In this document: positions 8,501 to 15,546 of the stretch, piece after piece
Layout: each line of letters opens with the position of its first letter
How positions within the stretch are numbered: the first letter of the stretch is position 1
Origin: JBMZCV01 sp049613665
GTDB lineage: Bacteria; Bacteroidota; Bacteroidia; Chitinophagales; UBA2359
Direction of reading: 5' to 3'
DNA: 17,531 nucleotides
NCBI GenBank assembly: GCA_049613665.1
Contig: JBMZCV010000114.1
Coordinates: 1 to 17,531, forward strand
Translations under genes and position numbers: made by a program
Notes under the pieces: generated by a model
Told to the model about the DNA's origin: nothing
Databases searched by the model: none
The model's input: only the letters and a program-made list of their open reading frames with translations

Positions 8501-8756
8501 GCTGGCAGAAAGGCCTTTATTGCACAATAACAATAGGTTAATTCCAGATAGAGTAATTGTAAAAAACAATCAAGCGATAGTTATAGATTATAAAACGGTG
8601 CAAGACGATTCCAACTTGGAAAATCAAATGAGTAAATACAAAAAGCAAGTTCGCAAGTATGGCAATATTTTGAAAGATATGAAGTATGAAATTGCTGGAA
8701 TGTACCTTTTGTTTATTGGCAAAGAAATTTGGATAGAAAATGTTTTGTTTGATTAA
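5508..8756 (+). CDS. RecB/AddA-like UvrD-family helicase with C-terminal PD-(D/E)XK nuclease
   Basis: This 1082-residue enzyme should be an ATP-driven 3'-5' helicase fused to a nuclease that processes double-strand breaks. All superfamily 1 motifs are present: Walker A SSAGSGKT (Lys14), motif Ia AITFTNKATNEM, the DEFQD box (Asp403-Glu404), GDVKQSIYRWRGG (434-446), NYRS (475-478), motif V TVHKAKGLEFP (747-757) and motif VI LLYVALTR (822-829). The C-terminus has a RecB-type nuclease with His942 (MHAVLE), Asp1014 (IPDRVIV) and Asp1027/Lys1029 (IDYKT), so it looks catalytically intact. Length and order match AddA. In many Bacteroidetes an AddB-like partner is adjacent; none is here, so the partner is elsewhere or the enzyme acts alone. 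It stands as a single-gene unit with its own promoter and a downstream terminator. Confidence 0.93.
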   Translation: MPLSIYKSSAGSGKTYTLVQEYVKLLVNSPREFRNILAITFTNKATNEMKGRIIEALSKLTAGTMPDLANQIVKDLNLIESQGSEKAALDHVKKQAYWALKRILHSYSEFNVSTIDSFFQQILRSFTKELKLPQRYEVEMNTSYVLDRVTTELFLDVGHTEGLTNWLTDFAFSEIEDNKGWKIETNIKDLGMEIFKEGVWKKLTKNEGEAVVGEEEIKEDRYEKMRDWSKKLWKIKRDFDNKMKSYAEQALEFIKGYSLETKDFKRGTAACFEVVLTGKYDFSKATLLKIYAGKESEWTTKKSPNRAKIEMLVQNGLQQIFVEMVDFYEKNLINYYSATAVLKNIYVYGILNDLKDKLVDYRTRENLMLISDTPNLMRSIVHDSSLEFIFEKVGMVYKHILLDEFQDTSEAQWHSLAYLVNNSIAEDNQSLVVGDVKQSIYRWRGGEMNLLLNNMAGTIPPAYFTAETEKDLATNYRSREHIVKFNNAFFIATAKVLEYELTQNDMPNVAQITKAYASVSQAINNEKGGFVEINFLPKTDWQTIAEEKLITLIGQLLDKGYNLRDIAILVRRNKDGNKVAEVLAAKGIKVISSESLLLKNSPKIRLLISILHYLADNRNIIAKTEILVNYLQLTKPELELDHSIFADHLQEKDDNLFYKILPKAFTDEIENLVKKPLYELVEMLIQLLKMQVDADTYIQRFQDLTLEHNTKQSPDIRNFLAWWEDKKESSDTAIIVPDGEDAVTVMTVHKAKGLEFPIVIMPYGEWDLMPSRMGVLWASSEREPYNEMGIIPLKISANLEKTYFAEDYKQEVLQSYLDNLNLLYVALTRPVDRLYIFTPQKGKTTKGIKKVSSLLDAVMHSPFFEYQEDYDLENRQFAYPDELSITEVGLNHKKSQDNIENLHHYISNNYHERITIRSESERFFMLFDNKASQAIKMGQKMHAVLEKLQSIDDLDKTIRKLQIQGTITTADVPIISARIHKIFKLSIVKRWFQPDWEVLAERPLLHNNNRLIPDRVIVKNNQAIVIDYKTVQDDSNLENQMSKYKKQVRKYGNILKDMKYEIAGMYLLFIGKEIWIENVLFD

Positions 8757-9122
8757 CAAATAGTGTTTAAACATCTTTTTTTTTGCTATTTTTTTATAAA
8801 AAAATAATGACACTAAAATTGCAAAATGTTTTCTAAACTTAATTACTTGATTATCAATTTTTAATAAAGTATATTTAATTGCAATATAACTAAAAAGCAA
8901 AGGAAAGTGTTAAAAAAGCTTACTTTTTCTTTCTCTTTTTCCAAAAAATACCTATATTTACAAAGGTTTTTCATGGCTTTAGGTTTTTAGGGTTAAACAA
9001 TAAGGGTTTTGACATAGTACCATGTGTACTATGTCACCCTGCTGTTTAAGCCTTTTTTTTTGGCCTAAAATGAATAGCATAACACCACTTTTTTCATCAA
9101 TTTAAACGAGCTTTTTCAGAAA
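8757..9122. other. 366-bp intergenic region with AT palindromes and a terminator
   Basis: There is no convincing ORF. From left to right it contains a second TGTTTAAACA palindrome (8764-8773), a 6-bp pair TAGTGT (8761-8766) with ACACTA (8810-8815), a 20-bp all-AT perfect palindrome at 8787-8806, and the large hairpin and T-run at 8990-9061. I find no clear TAnnTTTG promoter for the downstream kinase; TATATTTA near 8953 is the nearest approach. Confidence 0.6.
8990..9061 (+). terminator. Elaborate stem-loop with nine-T tail, probable terminator
   Basis: A perfect 11-bp stem (TGACATAGTAC 9010-9020 with GTACTATGTCA 9026-9036, loop CATGT) is continued outward by AGGG (9003-9006) with CCCT (9037-9040). 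It then pairs GGGTTAAACA (8990-8999) with TGTTTAAGCC (9043-9052) at 9 of 10 positions. T's run from 9053 to 9061. It can terminate rightward transcription from the helicase-nuclease gene. It lies about 235 bp past that stop, farther than usual, so a regulated leader for the kinase is a second possibility. Confidence 0.75.
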
Positions 9123-10214
9123 GTGAAGAATCGAAAAAAAACAATTTTATATTTGGAAACGATAAAAAATACAACACCGAATCAATTGGCCTATACAACT
9201 GCAATTATTTTTGCGGTTGCTTCTTTTCTTATCACATTGATTTTCAACTTATTGTTAGAAACGCCTTTCCAAATACAAGTTCTATTGTTGTTTAGTATCA
9301 CAAATGCAGTTTTGTGTTATTTATTGTTGTATGCTGCTTTAGAACGATTTATTTATCGAAAAATAAAACTGATATACAAAAATATTCACAGAATGAAACG
9401 CTCGAAATCGAGTGGTACACTCAAAAGCATTGATATGAATCGAAATATCATTGATGAGGTAGAATTTGAGGTGCGTGAGTGGGCAAAAGAAAATAGAGAA
9501 GAAATAAACGAACTCAAAAAACAAGAACAATATCGACGAGAGTTTTTGGGCAATGTGTCGCACGAACTCAAAACGCCAATTTACAATATTCAGGGCTACT
9601 TGGAAACGCTGATTGATGGTGGCCTCGAAGACGAAAACATCAATTATGATTATTTGAAAAAAGCAGGTAATAATGCTGAACGTTTGGGAGAAATTGTCGA
9701 GGATCTTGTAGCCATTAGCCGACACGAAACGGGTAGTATGGAAATTTTGTGGGAAAGTTTCAATATCTATAATTTGGCACAAGAAGTGATGGATTCGTTT
9801 GAAATGATGGCGAAAACCAACAAGGTAACTTTAGACTTTAAGCCTGGCTGCTCAATGACAACGATAGTATATGCTGATAGAGAGAAAATGCGACAAGTGC
9901 TGACCAATCTTATTTCAAATTCGCTGAAATATGGCAAAGAAAATGGCAGTACAGTATTGAGTATTTACAATATGGATCAAAATGCTTTGGTAGAAGTGAG
10001 CGATGATGGAATAGGTATTGAAGCTCAACATTTGCCTCGTTTGTTTGAGCGTTTCTATCGTGTAGATACGAGCCGTTCTCGGCAGCAAGGCGGTTCTGGC
10101 TTGGGCTTATCGCTCGTGAAACATATCTTAGAAGCTCACAATCAAACTATTCATGTGAGAAGCAAACCTCGTGTTGGAACTACTTTTGGTTTTACACTTG
10201 CATTATATGAATAA
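9123..10214 (+). CDS. PhoR-like sensor histidine kinase
   Basis: This is a membrane-bound two-component kinase of 363 residues. Two hydrophobic segments (about 22-44 and 52-73) are separated by only a few residues, so there is almost no extracytoplasmic sensor domain. A cytoplasmic linker leads to a HisKA domain with the phospho-accepting His147 in FLGNVSHELKTP. The ATPase domain shows the N box TNLISNSLKYG (261-271), G1 DDGIGIE (294-300), F box LFERFYRVD (307-315) and G2 GGSGLGLS (323-330). All catalytic motifs look intact. The start is GTG at 9123; no ATG exists between it and the upstream stop at 9075, and this start leaves a sensible basic N-terminus before the first membrane helix. No response regulator is adjacent in the window. 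Its 3' end is 18 bp from the convergent photolyase stop. The signal sensed is unknown; intramembrane or protein-partner sensing is inferred. Confidence 0.92.
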   Translation: MKNRKKTILYLETIKNTTPNQLAYTTAIIFAVASFLITLIFNLLLETPFQIQVLLLFSITNAVLCYLLLYAALERFIYRKIKLIYKNIHRMKRSKSSGTLKSIDMNRNIIDEVEFEVREWAKENREEINELKKQEQYRREFLGNVSHELKTPIYNIQGYLETLIDGGLEDENINYDYLKKAGNNAERLGEIVEDLVAISRHETGSMEILWESFNIYNLAQEVMDSFEMMAKTNKVTLDFKPGCSMTTIVYADREKMRQVLTNLISNSLKYGKENGSTVLSIYNMDQNALVEVSDDGIGIEAQHLPRLFERFYRVDTSRSRQQGGSGLGLSLVKHILEAHNQTIHVRSKPRVGTTFGFTLALYE

Positions 10215-10232
10215 TGTATTTCTGATTGACAA

Positions 10233-11558
10233 TCATTTACTTACTTTACTTTTTTGCAAAGCTGCCTTAAAAGTATCTATCGCACGTTGTCTAGCAAAAC
10301 GATGTTCTACAATTGGTTTGGGATATTGCAAACTATCAAATTCGGTTATCCATTTTCGGACATATCGCAATTCTTTATCAAACTTTTTGAGCTGTGCCGT
10401 AGGATTGAAAATACGAAAATATGGTGCAGCATCACAGCCACAACTAGCTGCCCACTGCCAGCCGCCATTGTTGGAAGCAAGCTCGAAGTCAAGCAATTTT
10501 TCAGCAAAATAAGCTTCGCCCCAACGCCAATCTATGAGCAAGTGTTTTGTCAAAAAACTAGCTGTTATCATACGCACTCTATTGTGCATCAAACCTGTTT
10601 CGTTGAGTTCTCTCATGCCTGCATCTACTAGCGGATAGCCTGTTTTGCCTGCACACCACGCCTCGAAATGCTTTTTATTATTTTGCCATTCTACGGCTTC
10701 ATAAGCTGGTTTGAAAGCTGCTCCAACTACTCGTGGATGATGAAAAAGTATCATCTGATAAAAATCTCGCCATATCAATTCATTGAGCCATGAAAGGCTT
10801 TTTTTCGCTCCTATTTTCGCATATTTTCTGATGCTAATAGTGCCAAAACGAAAATGAATACTCAAATTTGAAGTGTGCGACAAAAATGGATAATCTCGTT
10901 TTTCTTTGTATTCTGCCAATATATTTTCGTCTAAAATAGCTGCTGGAAATTCACAATTGCTTGCATAAAAACCTATGTCATTTAAGGAAAGTATATCTTT
11001 ATTTTTTTGCTGAAAAAACTCACCTATTTCTAAAGCATTTGGTAAGCAAATAGGCGGATTTATTTCATAATTGGCTCGCCAAACTTTTGAATAAGGCGTG
11101 AAAATGCTATACGGTTTGCCATCTTTTTTTAGCACTTCATTTTTCTCAAAAATAACATGGTCTTTGTAGCCTTTGAATGTGATATTTTGAGTTTGCAAAA
11201 AAGCATAAACCGATTTATCACGCTCTTGTGCATAAGGCTCATAATCTCTATTTGCAAACACTTTTTCAATATTATATTCTGCCGTCAATTCTTGCCAAAT
11301 TGCTAAAGGCTCGCCATATTTTACAAGAAGTCGGCTTCCTTTTTCTGTTAATTTTTCGTGTAAAGACTTGAGTTGCTGATAAATAAAATCTACTCTTTTA
11401 TCATGTTTATTTTTTAGTTGTTCCAAAATATTAGAATCGAAAATAAACAAACACAAGACAGGCAAATTTTGCGAAACGGCATGATGCAAAGCAGTATTAT
11501 CATCGAAACGCAAATCTCGACGAAACCAATGAATAGCTATTTTTTGTGAGGCAGACAT
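10233..11558 (-). CDS. phrB: Deoxyribodipyrimidine photolyase (class I CPD photolyase)
   Basis: This is a light-driven DNA repair flavoenzyme of 441 residues, slightly shorter than the E. coli enzyme (about 470). The N-terminal antenna-binding Rossmann-like domain begins IHWFRRDLRF (9-18). The C-terminal FAD domain carries WRDFYQ, the CPD-type segment MITASFLTKHLLIDWRWGE, and the signature at 363-386, NNGGWQWAAS followed by DAAPYFRIFNP, which binds FAD and the lesion and includes a Trp of the electron-transfer chain. These match CPD photolyases better than (6-4) or DASH types; I see no DASH-like extension. The gene runs leftward, alone, converging on the histidine kinase and divergent from the protease. 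I could not find a clear promoter for it: CAAAGGTT at 11575 is a near miss too close to the start codon. Confidence 0.93.
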   Translation of the reverse strand: MSASQKIAIHWFRRDLRFDDNTALHHAVSQNLPVLCLFIFDSNILEQLKNKHDKRVDFIYQQLKSLHEKLTEKGSRLLVKYGEPLAIWQELTAEYNIEKVFANRDYEPYAQERDKSVYAFLQTQNITFKGYKDHVIFEKNEVLKKDGKPYSIFTPYSKVWRANYEINPPICLPNALEIGEFFQQKNKDILSLNDIGFYASNCEFPAAILDENILAEYKEKRDYPFLSHTSNLSIHFRFGTISIRKYAKIGAKKSLSWLNELIWRDFYQMILFHHPRVVGAAFKPAYEAVEWQNNKKHFEAWCAGKTGYPLVDAGMRELNETGLMHNRVRMITASFLTKHLLIDWRWGEAYFAEKLLDFELASNNGGWQWAASCGCDAAPYFRIFNPTAQLKKFDKELRYVRKWITEFDSLQYPKPIVEHRFARQRAIDTFKAALQKSKVSK

Positions 11559-11675
11559 ATTTTTTCTTTTGTTTCAAAGGTTTCAACAAAGAAAGCTGGA
11601 AAATGTTTGATAACTAAACTTTTATTATTTTTTTTGCTTCCTAAAAACTTAACAAAAGCTTTTGAAAGTGAATGT

Positions 11676-11707
11676 TTTACAAATGTGATTTTTATACAAT
11701 ATCTTTG
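11676..11707 (+). promoter_or_regulatory. Bacteroidetes-type promoter for the metalloprotease gene
   Basis: TATCTTTG at 11700-11707 matches the -7 consensus TAnnTTTG. TTTAC at 11676, followed by AAA, starts 24 bp upstream, giving the same element pair and spacing as the promoter at 5306-5337. The predicted leader is about 130 nt. Confidence 0.6.
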
Positions 11708-11798
11708 GTTTAGTGATAAGTGGCAAATCAAATATTTGTTATTTCAATAATAAAAGGCTATATTAGTCTAGTAAATCATAAACTTTATTTTATTAACT

Positions 11799-11830
11799 TG
11801 TTGTATGCCTAAGCAATAAACCATACAACA
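11799..11830 (+). promoter_or_regulatory. Leader hairpin just before the protease start
   Basis: TGTTGTATG (11799-11807) pairs perfectly with CATACAACA (11822-11830) over a 14-nt loop, ending 16 bp before the ATG. There is no T-run, so it is not a standard terminator. It could affect translation initiation or mRNA stability. Role inferred from position only. Confidence 0.45.
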
Positions 11831-11846
11831 CAAAATTTTACATTTT

Positions 11847-14800
11847 ATGAAATTATTTCAAATCCCCCCCCCCATTTATTTTAAAAAATCAGATGTGTTT
11901 TGGTATAGTTTAAAAAAACAAGGGGTAAAAGGCTTGTTTTTTTTGAGTATGAGTATGCTTGTTATAAGCTGTCTTTCTTTTGGTGTAAAAAAAGAAAATG
12001 CAATTCAAATACCGTCAACAATTAACAAAATACCACCAATTTTAGAATCTAATACAACATGGAAAGTTACTCAATATCTTATTGATACTACAAAGTGCCA
12101 ATTGTCAGTAGAAGATTTTTTAAAAGAATATGAAGCTTGGATAGGTATTGATGCTGATAATACACTAGAATTTACAGAAAAAAAAGATATAAAGAAATAT
12201 AAAACTTACAAGGAATTTCACTTTGAATATAGTTATATATACAAACATTATTATAAAAATATTGATGCAACTTACAGCAAAATATTTTTTTATACTGTTA
12301 ATGATATGGTAATCTGCGTTGGAAATGATTTAAAATTAATGACAAAAGAACAAGAAAATCAAATTAATTATACAGTCGAAGATGCTAGATTAATGGTTTT
12401 GGAACAAGTAAAAAAAGATAATGTTGCAGATATTATTTACTTTACAAAAGAAGAAAAACAAGCAGATTATTCTGAAGAAGAGAAACAAGCAGGAAAAATA
12501 TTAACGGCAGGTATTGTTGATAATATCTCTAAAGTTTGGATTTCAGATGCTAAATTAAGAATTAATGATGGAGAAAACAAAAGTGAAGTTATATATAGTA
12601 TATACGCTTTATTAAGTTTAGATGGCAACCGCCTTGGAGATAAGAAAAAACATTTTTTTATTAATGCTAAAACAGGTAAGATAAAAACAAAAAAATATTA
12701 TGAGAATTATGGAGGAGTAAATATTTCATATAGTTGTTTAGAAACTTGTAATAATTTGGTTGATATTGGGGGCAGTGTAGCAAATTTGGCTTCTGATTGT
12801 TCACTACCAACAGTTGATTTATATAGTACTTGTGGAAATGATTTTGTAAATGAGATTACACTTAGTGTTCCTACTCTTGGAAATAAAGCGATTACATGCC
12901 CTCCAACTCCTCTAAGTGAGCTTTTAATAGATGATATTGTGTCTTGTCGCTTAGTGGAAGTTACTCAACAAATAACTTGTAATGATTCTGAATATAATTA
13001 TGCTTTATATAATAGTAATAACTTGTTGGAAACACATATTTATCATTATCAAGAACCCATGGGGTTAGATGAAAATTTGTATGAGGGAGGTCATATAAAA
13101 TTTCCGAGCAATAGTACATACATTTTTAAAGAAAATATTTTAGCAGGAACTTCTGCATATTGGGGTGTAGATATTTCTCAAAAATACTTTGCTGACAAAG
13201 GTATTAATAGCTATGATGGCAATAATTCTCCAATTGAAGTTATTATAGGAAGACCTAGCACAAGTTCAGCAGAATGGAAACAATATATAGAAGATGCTAG
13301 TGGCAATCCAATATTTTTAAAACAGATATTTGTCAAACTTATTATAGAAGACCCTGACTTACTATATATAAAACTCAACATTATTGCTCATGAATATGCT
13401 CATGCGGTTATTGGCAATTACTTCGAAGTTGTCAATGGTGGCTTTGTGCAAGAATTTCCAGATGCAATAACAGATTTAGCAAAAGCAGAAACAGATGCCT
13501 TACATGAAGCATTAGCAGATATTTTTGCTATTTTAATTATGGATAAAGCACGTCAAGATGGTATTTTATGTAACTCAGCAGAAGAACAAGCTAAAAAATG
13601 GTTAATGGATGTAGATCAAATTGAAAAACGACACTTAAATAATCCTGCAAATTCACAAACCATAATGGGAATTCCACAGGCAATTTATTATAATAACGAA
13701 GAATATAATACTGTATTAGATAATTATGCAGATAATCCTTCATTGCCTTATTATAAAGCAGGTATTATTGCGTATTGGTTTTATTTAGCTACTGAAGGTA
13801 GTTCTAGTTCTATTGGCGGCATTGAAGATATTTGTGGTTTAGGTATAGAAACTATGACAGATGTATTGTTCGGAACTTTAGAAAAATGTAAAGCTGTAAA
13901 TGGTAATAATTCAGGTTACACTCCATCATTTGAAGAGTTTTGTATTAAAAGTTTAGAAGCGATTACAGATTTTACCTTGCCAGAAGAAGAAAAATGTCAA
14001 ATAAGAAAATGCGTATTGAAAGCTTGGAAAGCAGTTGGTTTAGGCTTAACAATAGCTGGCAAAAACGAAGCCGAAGCCGACGAAAGCCTTTGCTTTGTTG
14101 ATTTGCGTATGCGAGACAACAATTGGGATAGTGGCCAAGAACCCAACTATTCGGCTGGCGTAGATGCCGACGGCGATGGTTGGTCTATCGACTCGGCAGC
14201 AGACTGGGAAGATATTTGGGATAGCCCAGACCTTTGGACTTGCCCTGATAATGACAATTGTAACAGTGAAGCTGGAAGTGGCCCTGTTAGCGGTTATCCA
14301 AATAAGGTAGGTTTTTCGATTTATAATGCACACCCTAATCTTGTGTCAGACCCTGCCGAACTACACATTTATTATACAATGGCAAGCACTGCCGAAGATT
14401 GGGAAACTCAGTGGATAAATAATACAGTTTGGAATGGAACAACACCTTGTTATTTAGGTAATGAAATATCAAATAGCAACATTACTATTCCAGCCATAGA
14501 CCCAGAAACATATTATACAAATTGGGTATCGTGGACTCCTCCAAATTTTTTCGATGCAAGTATTCCTATTTATACTAATCCTAGCCTTTGCCCTGACCTC
14601 ACATTAGACATAGACCCTGCTGATGGCGAACTCAAATACGAAATTTGTTTGTTGGCAAGACTTATTTCAGAAGCCGACCCTATCGTTGGCGAAGCCTTGA
14701 ACGTACCTATCCGAGACAATGTATTGAACAGCAACAATATAGTAACCAAAAATATGTTTCTCATAGACCCAGCTTTTGGTATGCCAGCAGGTTTGGGAAA

Positions 14801-15533
14801 TCCTATTCCAGGCCGTCCGAGTGTTATTTTGGTAGCCAATAACAATGACCATGTTAAAAATTTGGATATTGTTTTCGACAAAATTTCGGCAGGTTCTACT
14901 ACTACTTTGAACAATGTATTGGAAGTGAGTTTTGTGTTGAGTCCAGAACTTTGGGCAAAATGGGAAAGCACAGGAAAAGAATCGGAAGGCATTGAAATCA
15001 TAGATGAGCGAGAAGTGAAAGTAACCAACTTAGAAATTGCGAAGTTACTCAATTTGCCTTTTGATGCGAGAGAATTTCAGCCTTTCGCCATAAAAGTAAC
15101 TATCATTACCAACACAGGAAAAACGGTACAAAGCACATTTTCATCTTTGCCAGAAGATTTTGGCTTTAGAATAACACACCGTAGCAGTGATGGAAGCCCT
15201 ATCAATAAGCCTTCAAATTGTTTGTTTAAGCTAGAAAATATTAGCGAAACCTACGATTTAGCCCAAGATTTGTTGCAACAAATGCAAATCTTTCCAAATC
15301 CATTTCAAAATACGAGCAATATTTCATTTTATCTGTCAGAAACAGAAAATGTTAGCATTGATTTGTATGATTTGCAAGGCCGTTTGGTAAAAACTGTTTT
15401 AGCGAATGAAAATCTAAGAGCAGGAAAGCATCGTATTGTTTTGGAAGCCGATAATTTGAAAAATGGCGTTTACCTTTGTGTATTGAATGGCACAAAAACA
15501 CATTTTAGTCAAAAAATTGTGAAAATGAAATAA
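11847..15533 (+). CDS. Secreted M4-type (thermolysin-like) metalloprotease with T9SS sorting domain; possibly phase-variable
   Basis: This 1228-residue exported protease has, in order: a hydrophobic export signal at 29-41 ending in VIS-Cys42 (lipobox-like); a propeptide region to about 285 ending in a PepSY-like strand (FINAKTGKIKTKKYY); a divergent M4 catalytic domain with SYDG (455-458), zinc motif HEYAH (515-519) and third ligand Glu554 in DALHEALADIF; and an M4 C-terminal helix region near 639-690. From about residue 750 there is a beta-rich module beginning MRDNNWDSGQEPN (755-767) with DADGDG, a pattern I recall from other Bacteroidetes exoproteins. A T9SS type A sorting domain runs from about 1146 (IFPNPFQN) to the end. 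The likely role is extracellular proteolysis. Oddities: ten C's in codons 6-9, a composition shift near 14040, and Tyr635 where thermolysin has His231. GTG at 11895 (codon 17) is an alternative start that would avoid the C-tract and give a more typical signal-peptide length. Confidence 0.9.
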   Translation: MKLFQIPPPIYFKKSDVFWYSLKKQGVKGLFFLSMSMLVISCLSFGVKKENAIQIPSTINKIPPILESNTTWKVTQYLIDTTKCQLSVEDFLKEYEAWIGIDADNTLEFTEKKDIKKYKTYKEFHFEYSYIYKHYYKNIDATYSKIFFYTVNDMVICVGNDLKLMTKEQENQINYTVEDARLMVLEQVKKDNVADIIYFTKEEKQADYSEEEKQAGKILTAGIVDNISKVWISDAKLRINDGENKSEVIYSIYALLSLDGNRLGDKKKHFFINAKTGKIKTKKYYENYGGVNISYSCLETCNNLVDIGGSVANLASDCSLPTVDLYSTCGNDFVNEITLSVPTLGNKAITCPPTPLSELLIDDIVSCRLVEVTQQITCNDSEYNYALYNSNNLLETHIYHYQEPMGLDENLYEGGHIKFPSNSTYIFKENILAGTSAYWGVDISQKYFADKGINSYDGNNSPIEVIIGRPSTSSAEWKQYIEDASGNPIFLKQIFVKLIIEDPDLLYIKLNIIAHEYAHAVIGNYFEVVNGGFVQEFPDAITDLAKAETDALHEALADIFAILIMDKARQDGILCNSAEEQAKKWLMDVDQIEKRHLNNPANSQTIMGIPQAIYYNNEEYNTVLDNYADNPSLPYYKAGIIAYWFYLATEGSSSSIGGIEDICGLGIETMTDVLFGTLEKCKAVNGNNSGYTPSFEEFCIKSLEAITDFTLPEEEKCQIRKCVLKAWKAVGLGLTIAGKNEAEADESLCFVDLRMRDNNWDSGQEPNYSAGVDADGDGWSIDSAADWEDIWDSPDLWTCPDNDNCNSEAGSGPVSGYPNKVGFSIYNAHPNLVSDPAELHIYYTMASTAEDWETQWINNTVWNGTTPCYLGNEISNSNITIPAIDPETYYTNWVSWTPPNFFDASIPIYTNPSLCPDLTLDIDPADGELKYEICLLARLISEADPIVGEALNVPIRDNVLNSNNIVTKNMFLIDPAFGMPAGLGNPIPGRPSVILVANNNDHVKNLDIVFDKISAGSTTTLNNVLEVSFVLSPELWAKWESTGKESEGIEIIDEREVKVTNLEIAKLLNLPFDAREFQPFAIKVTIITNTGKTVQSTFSSLPEDFGFRITHRSSDGSPINKPSNCLFKLENISETYDLAQDLLQQMQIFPNPFQNTSNISFYLSETENVSIDLYDLQGRLVKTVLANENLRAGKHRIVLEADNLKNGVYLCVLNGTKTHFSQKIVKMK
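11864..11873 (+). repeat. Homopolymeric tract of ten C's in the protease 5' coding region
   Basis: Ten consecutive C's span the last base of codon 6 and codons 7-9 (Ile-Pro-Pro-Pro). In such AT-rich DNA this tract stands out sharply. With 11 C's the frame meets TAA four codons after the tract; with 9 C's it meets TAA about 14 codons after. Such tracts slip during replication, so this is a candidate on/off switch. It is also a place where sequencing errors occur. Confidence 0.9.
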
Positions 15534-15546
15534 ATAATAATTTGAT

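Noticed and set aside
8538..8900. 120-codon leftward ORF over the 3' end of the helicase-nuclease
   Set aside because: It overlaps the conserved nuclease motifs in antisense; the product is a generic hydrophobic, Phe/Ile-rich shadow frame.
9009..9014. TTGACA, resembling a sigma70 -35 box before the kinase
   Set aside because: It is part of the terminator stem, no -10 box follows at normal spacing, and this phylum uses TAnnTTTG-type promoters.
9339..9782. 147-codon leftward ORF inside the histidine kinase gene
   Set aside because: It lies wholly antisense to the kinase core, which has intact motifs; the translation is low-complexity and Phe/Ile-rich, typical of a shadow frame.
11575..11582. 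Leftward -7-like element for the photolyase (CAAAGGTT on the plus strand)
   Set aside because: It deviates from CAAAnnTA at the critical TA and would leave a leader of only about 8 nt.
11837..11900. Frameshift or pseudogene at the protease start because of the C-tract
   Set aside because: With ten C's as given, the frame is open throughout to the sorting domain at 15533, so the gene is intact in this sequence.
14570..15052. 160-codon leftward ORF inside the protease gene
   Set aside because: It is antisense to the clear protease reading frame and has no recognisable domain or promoter.
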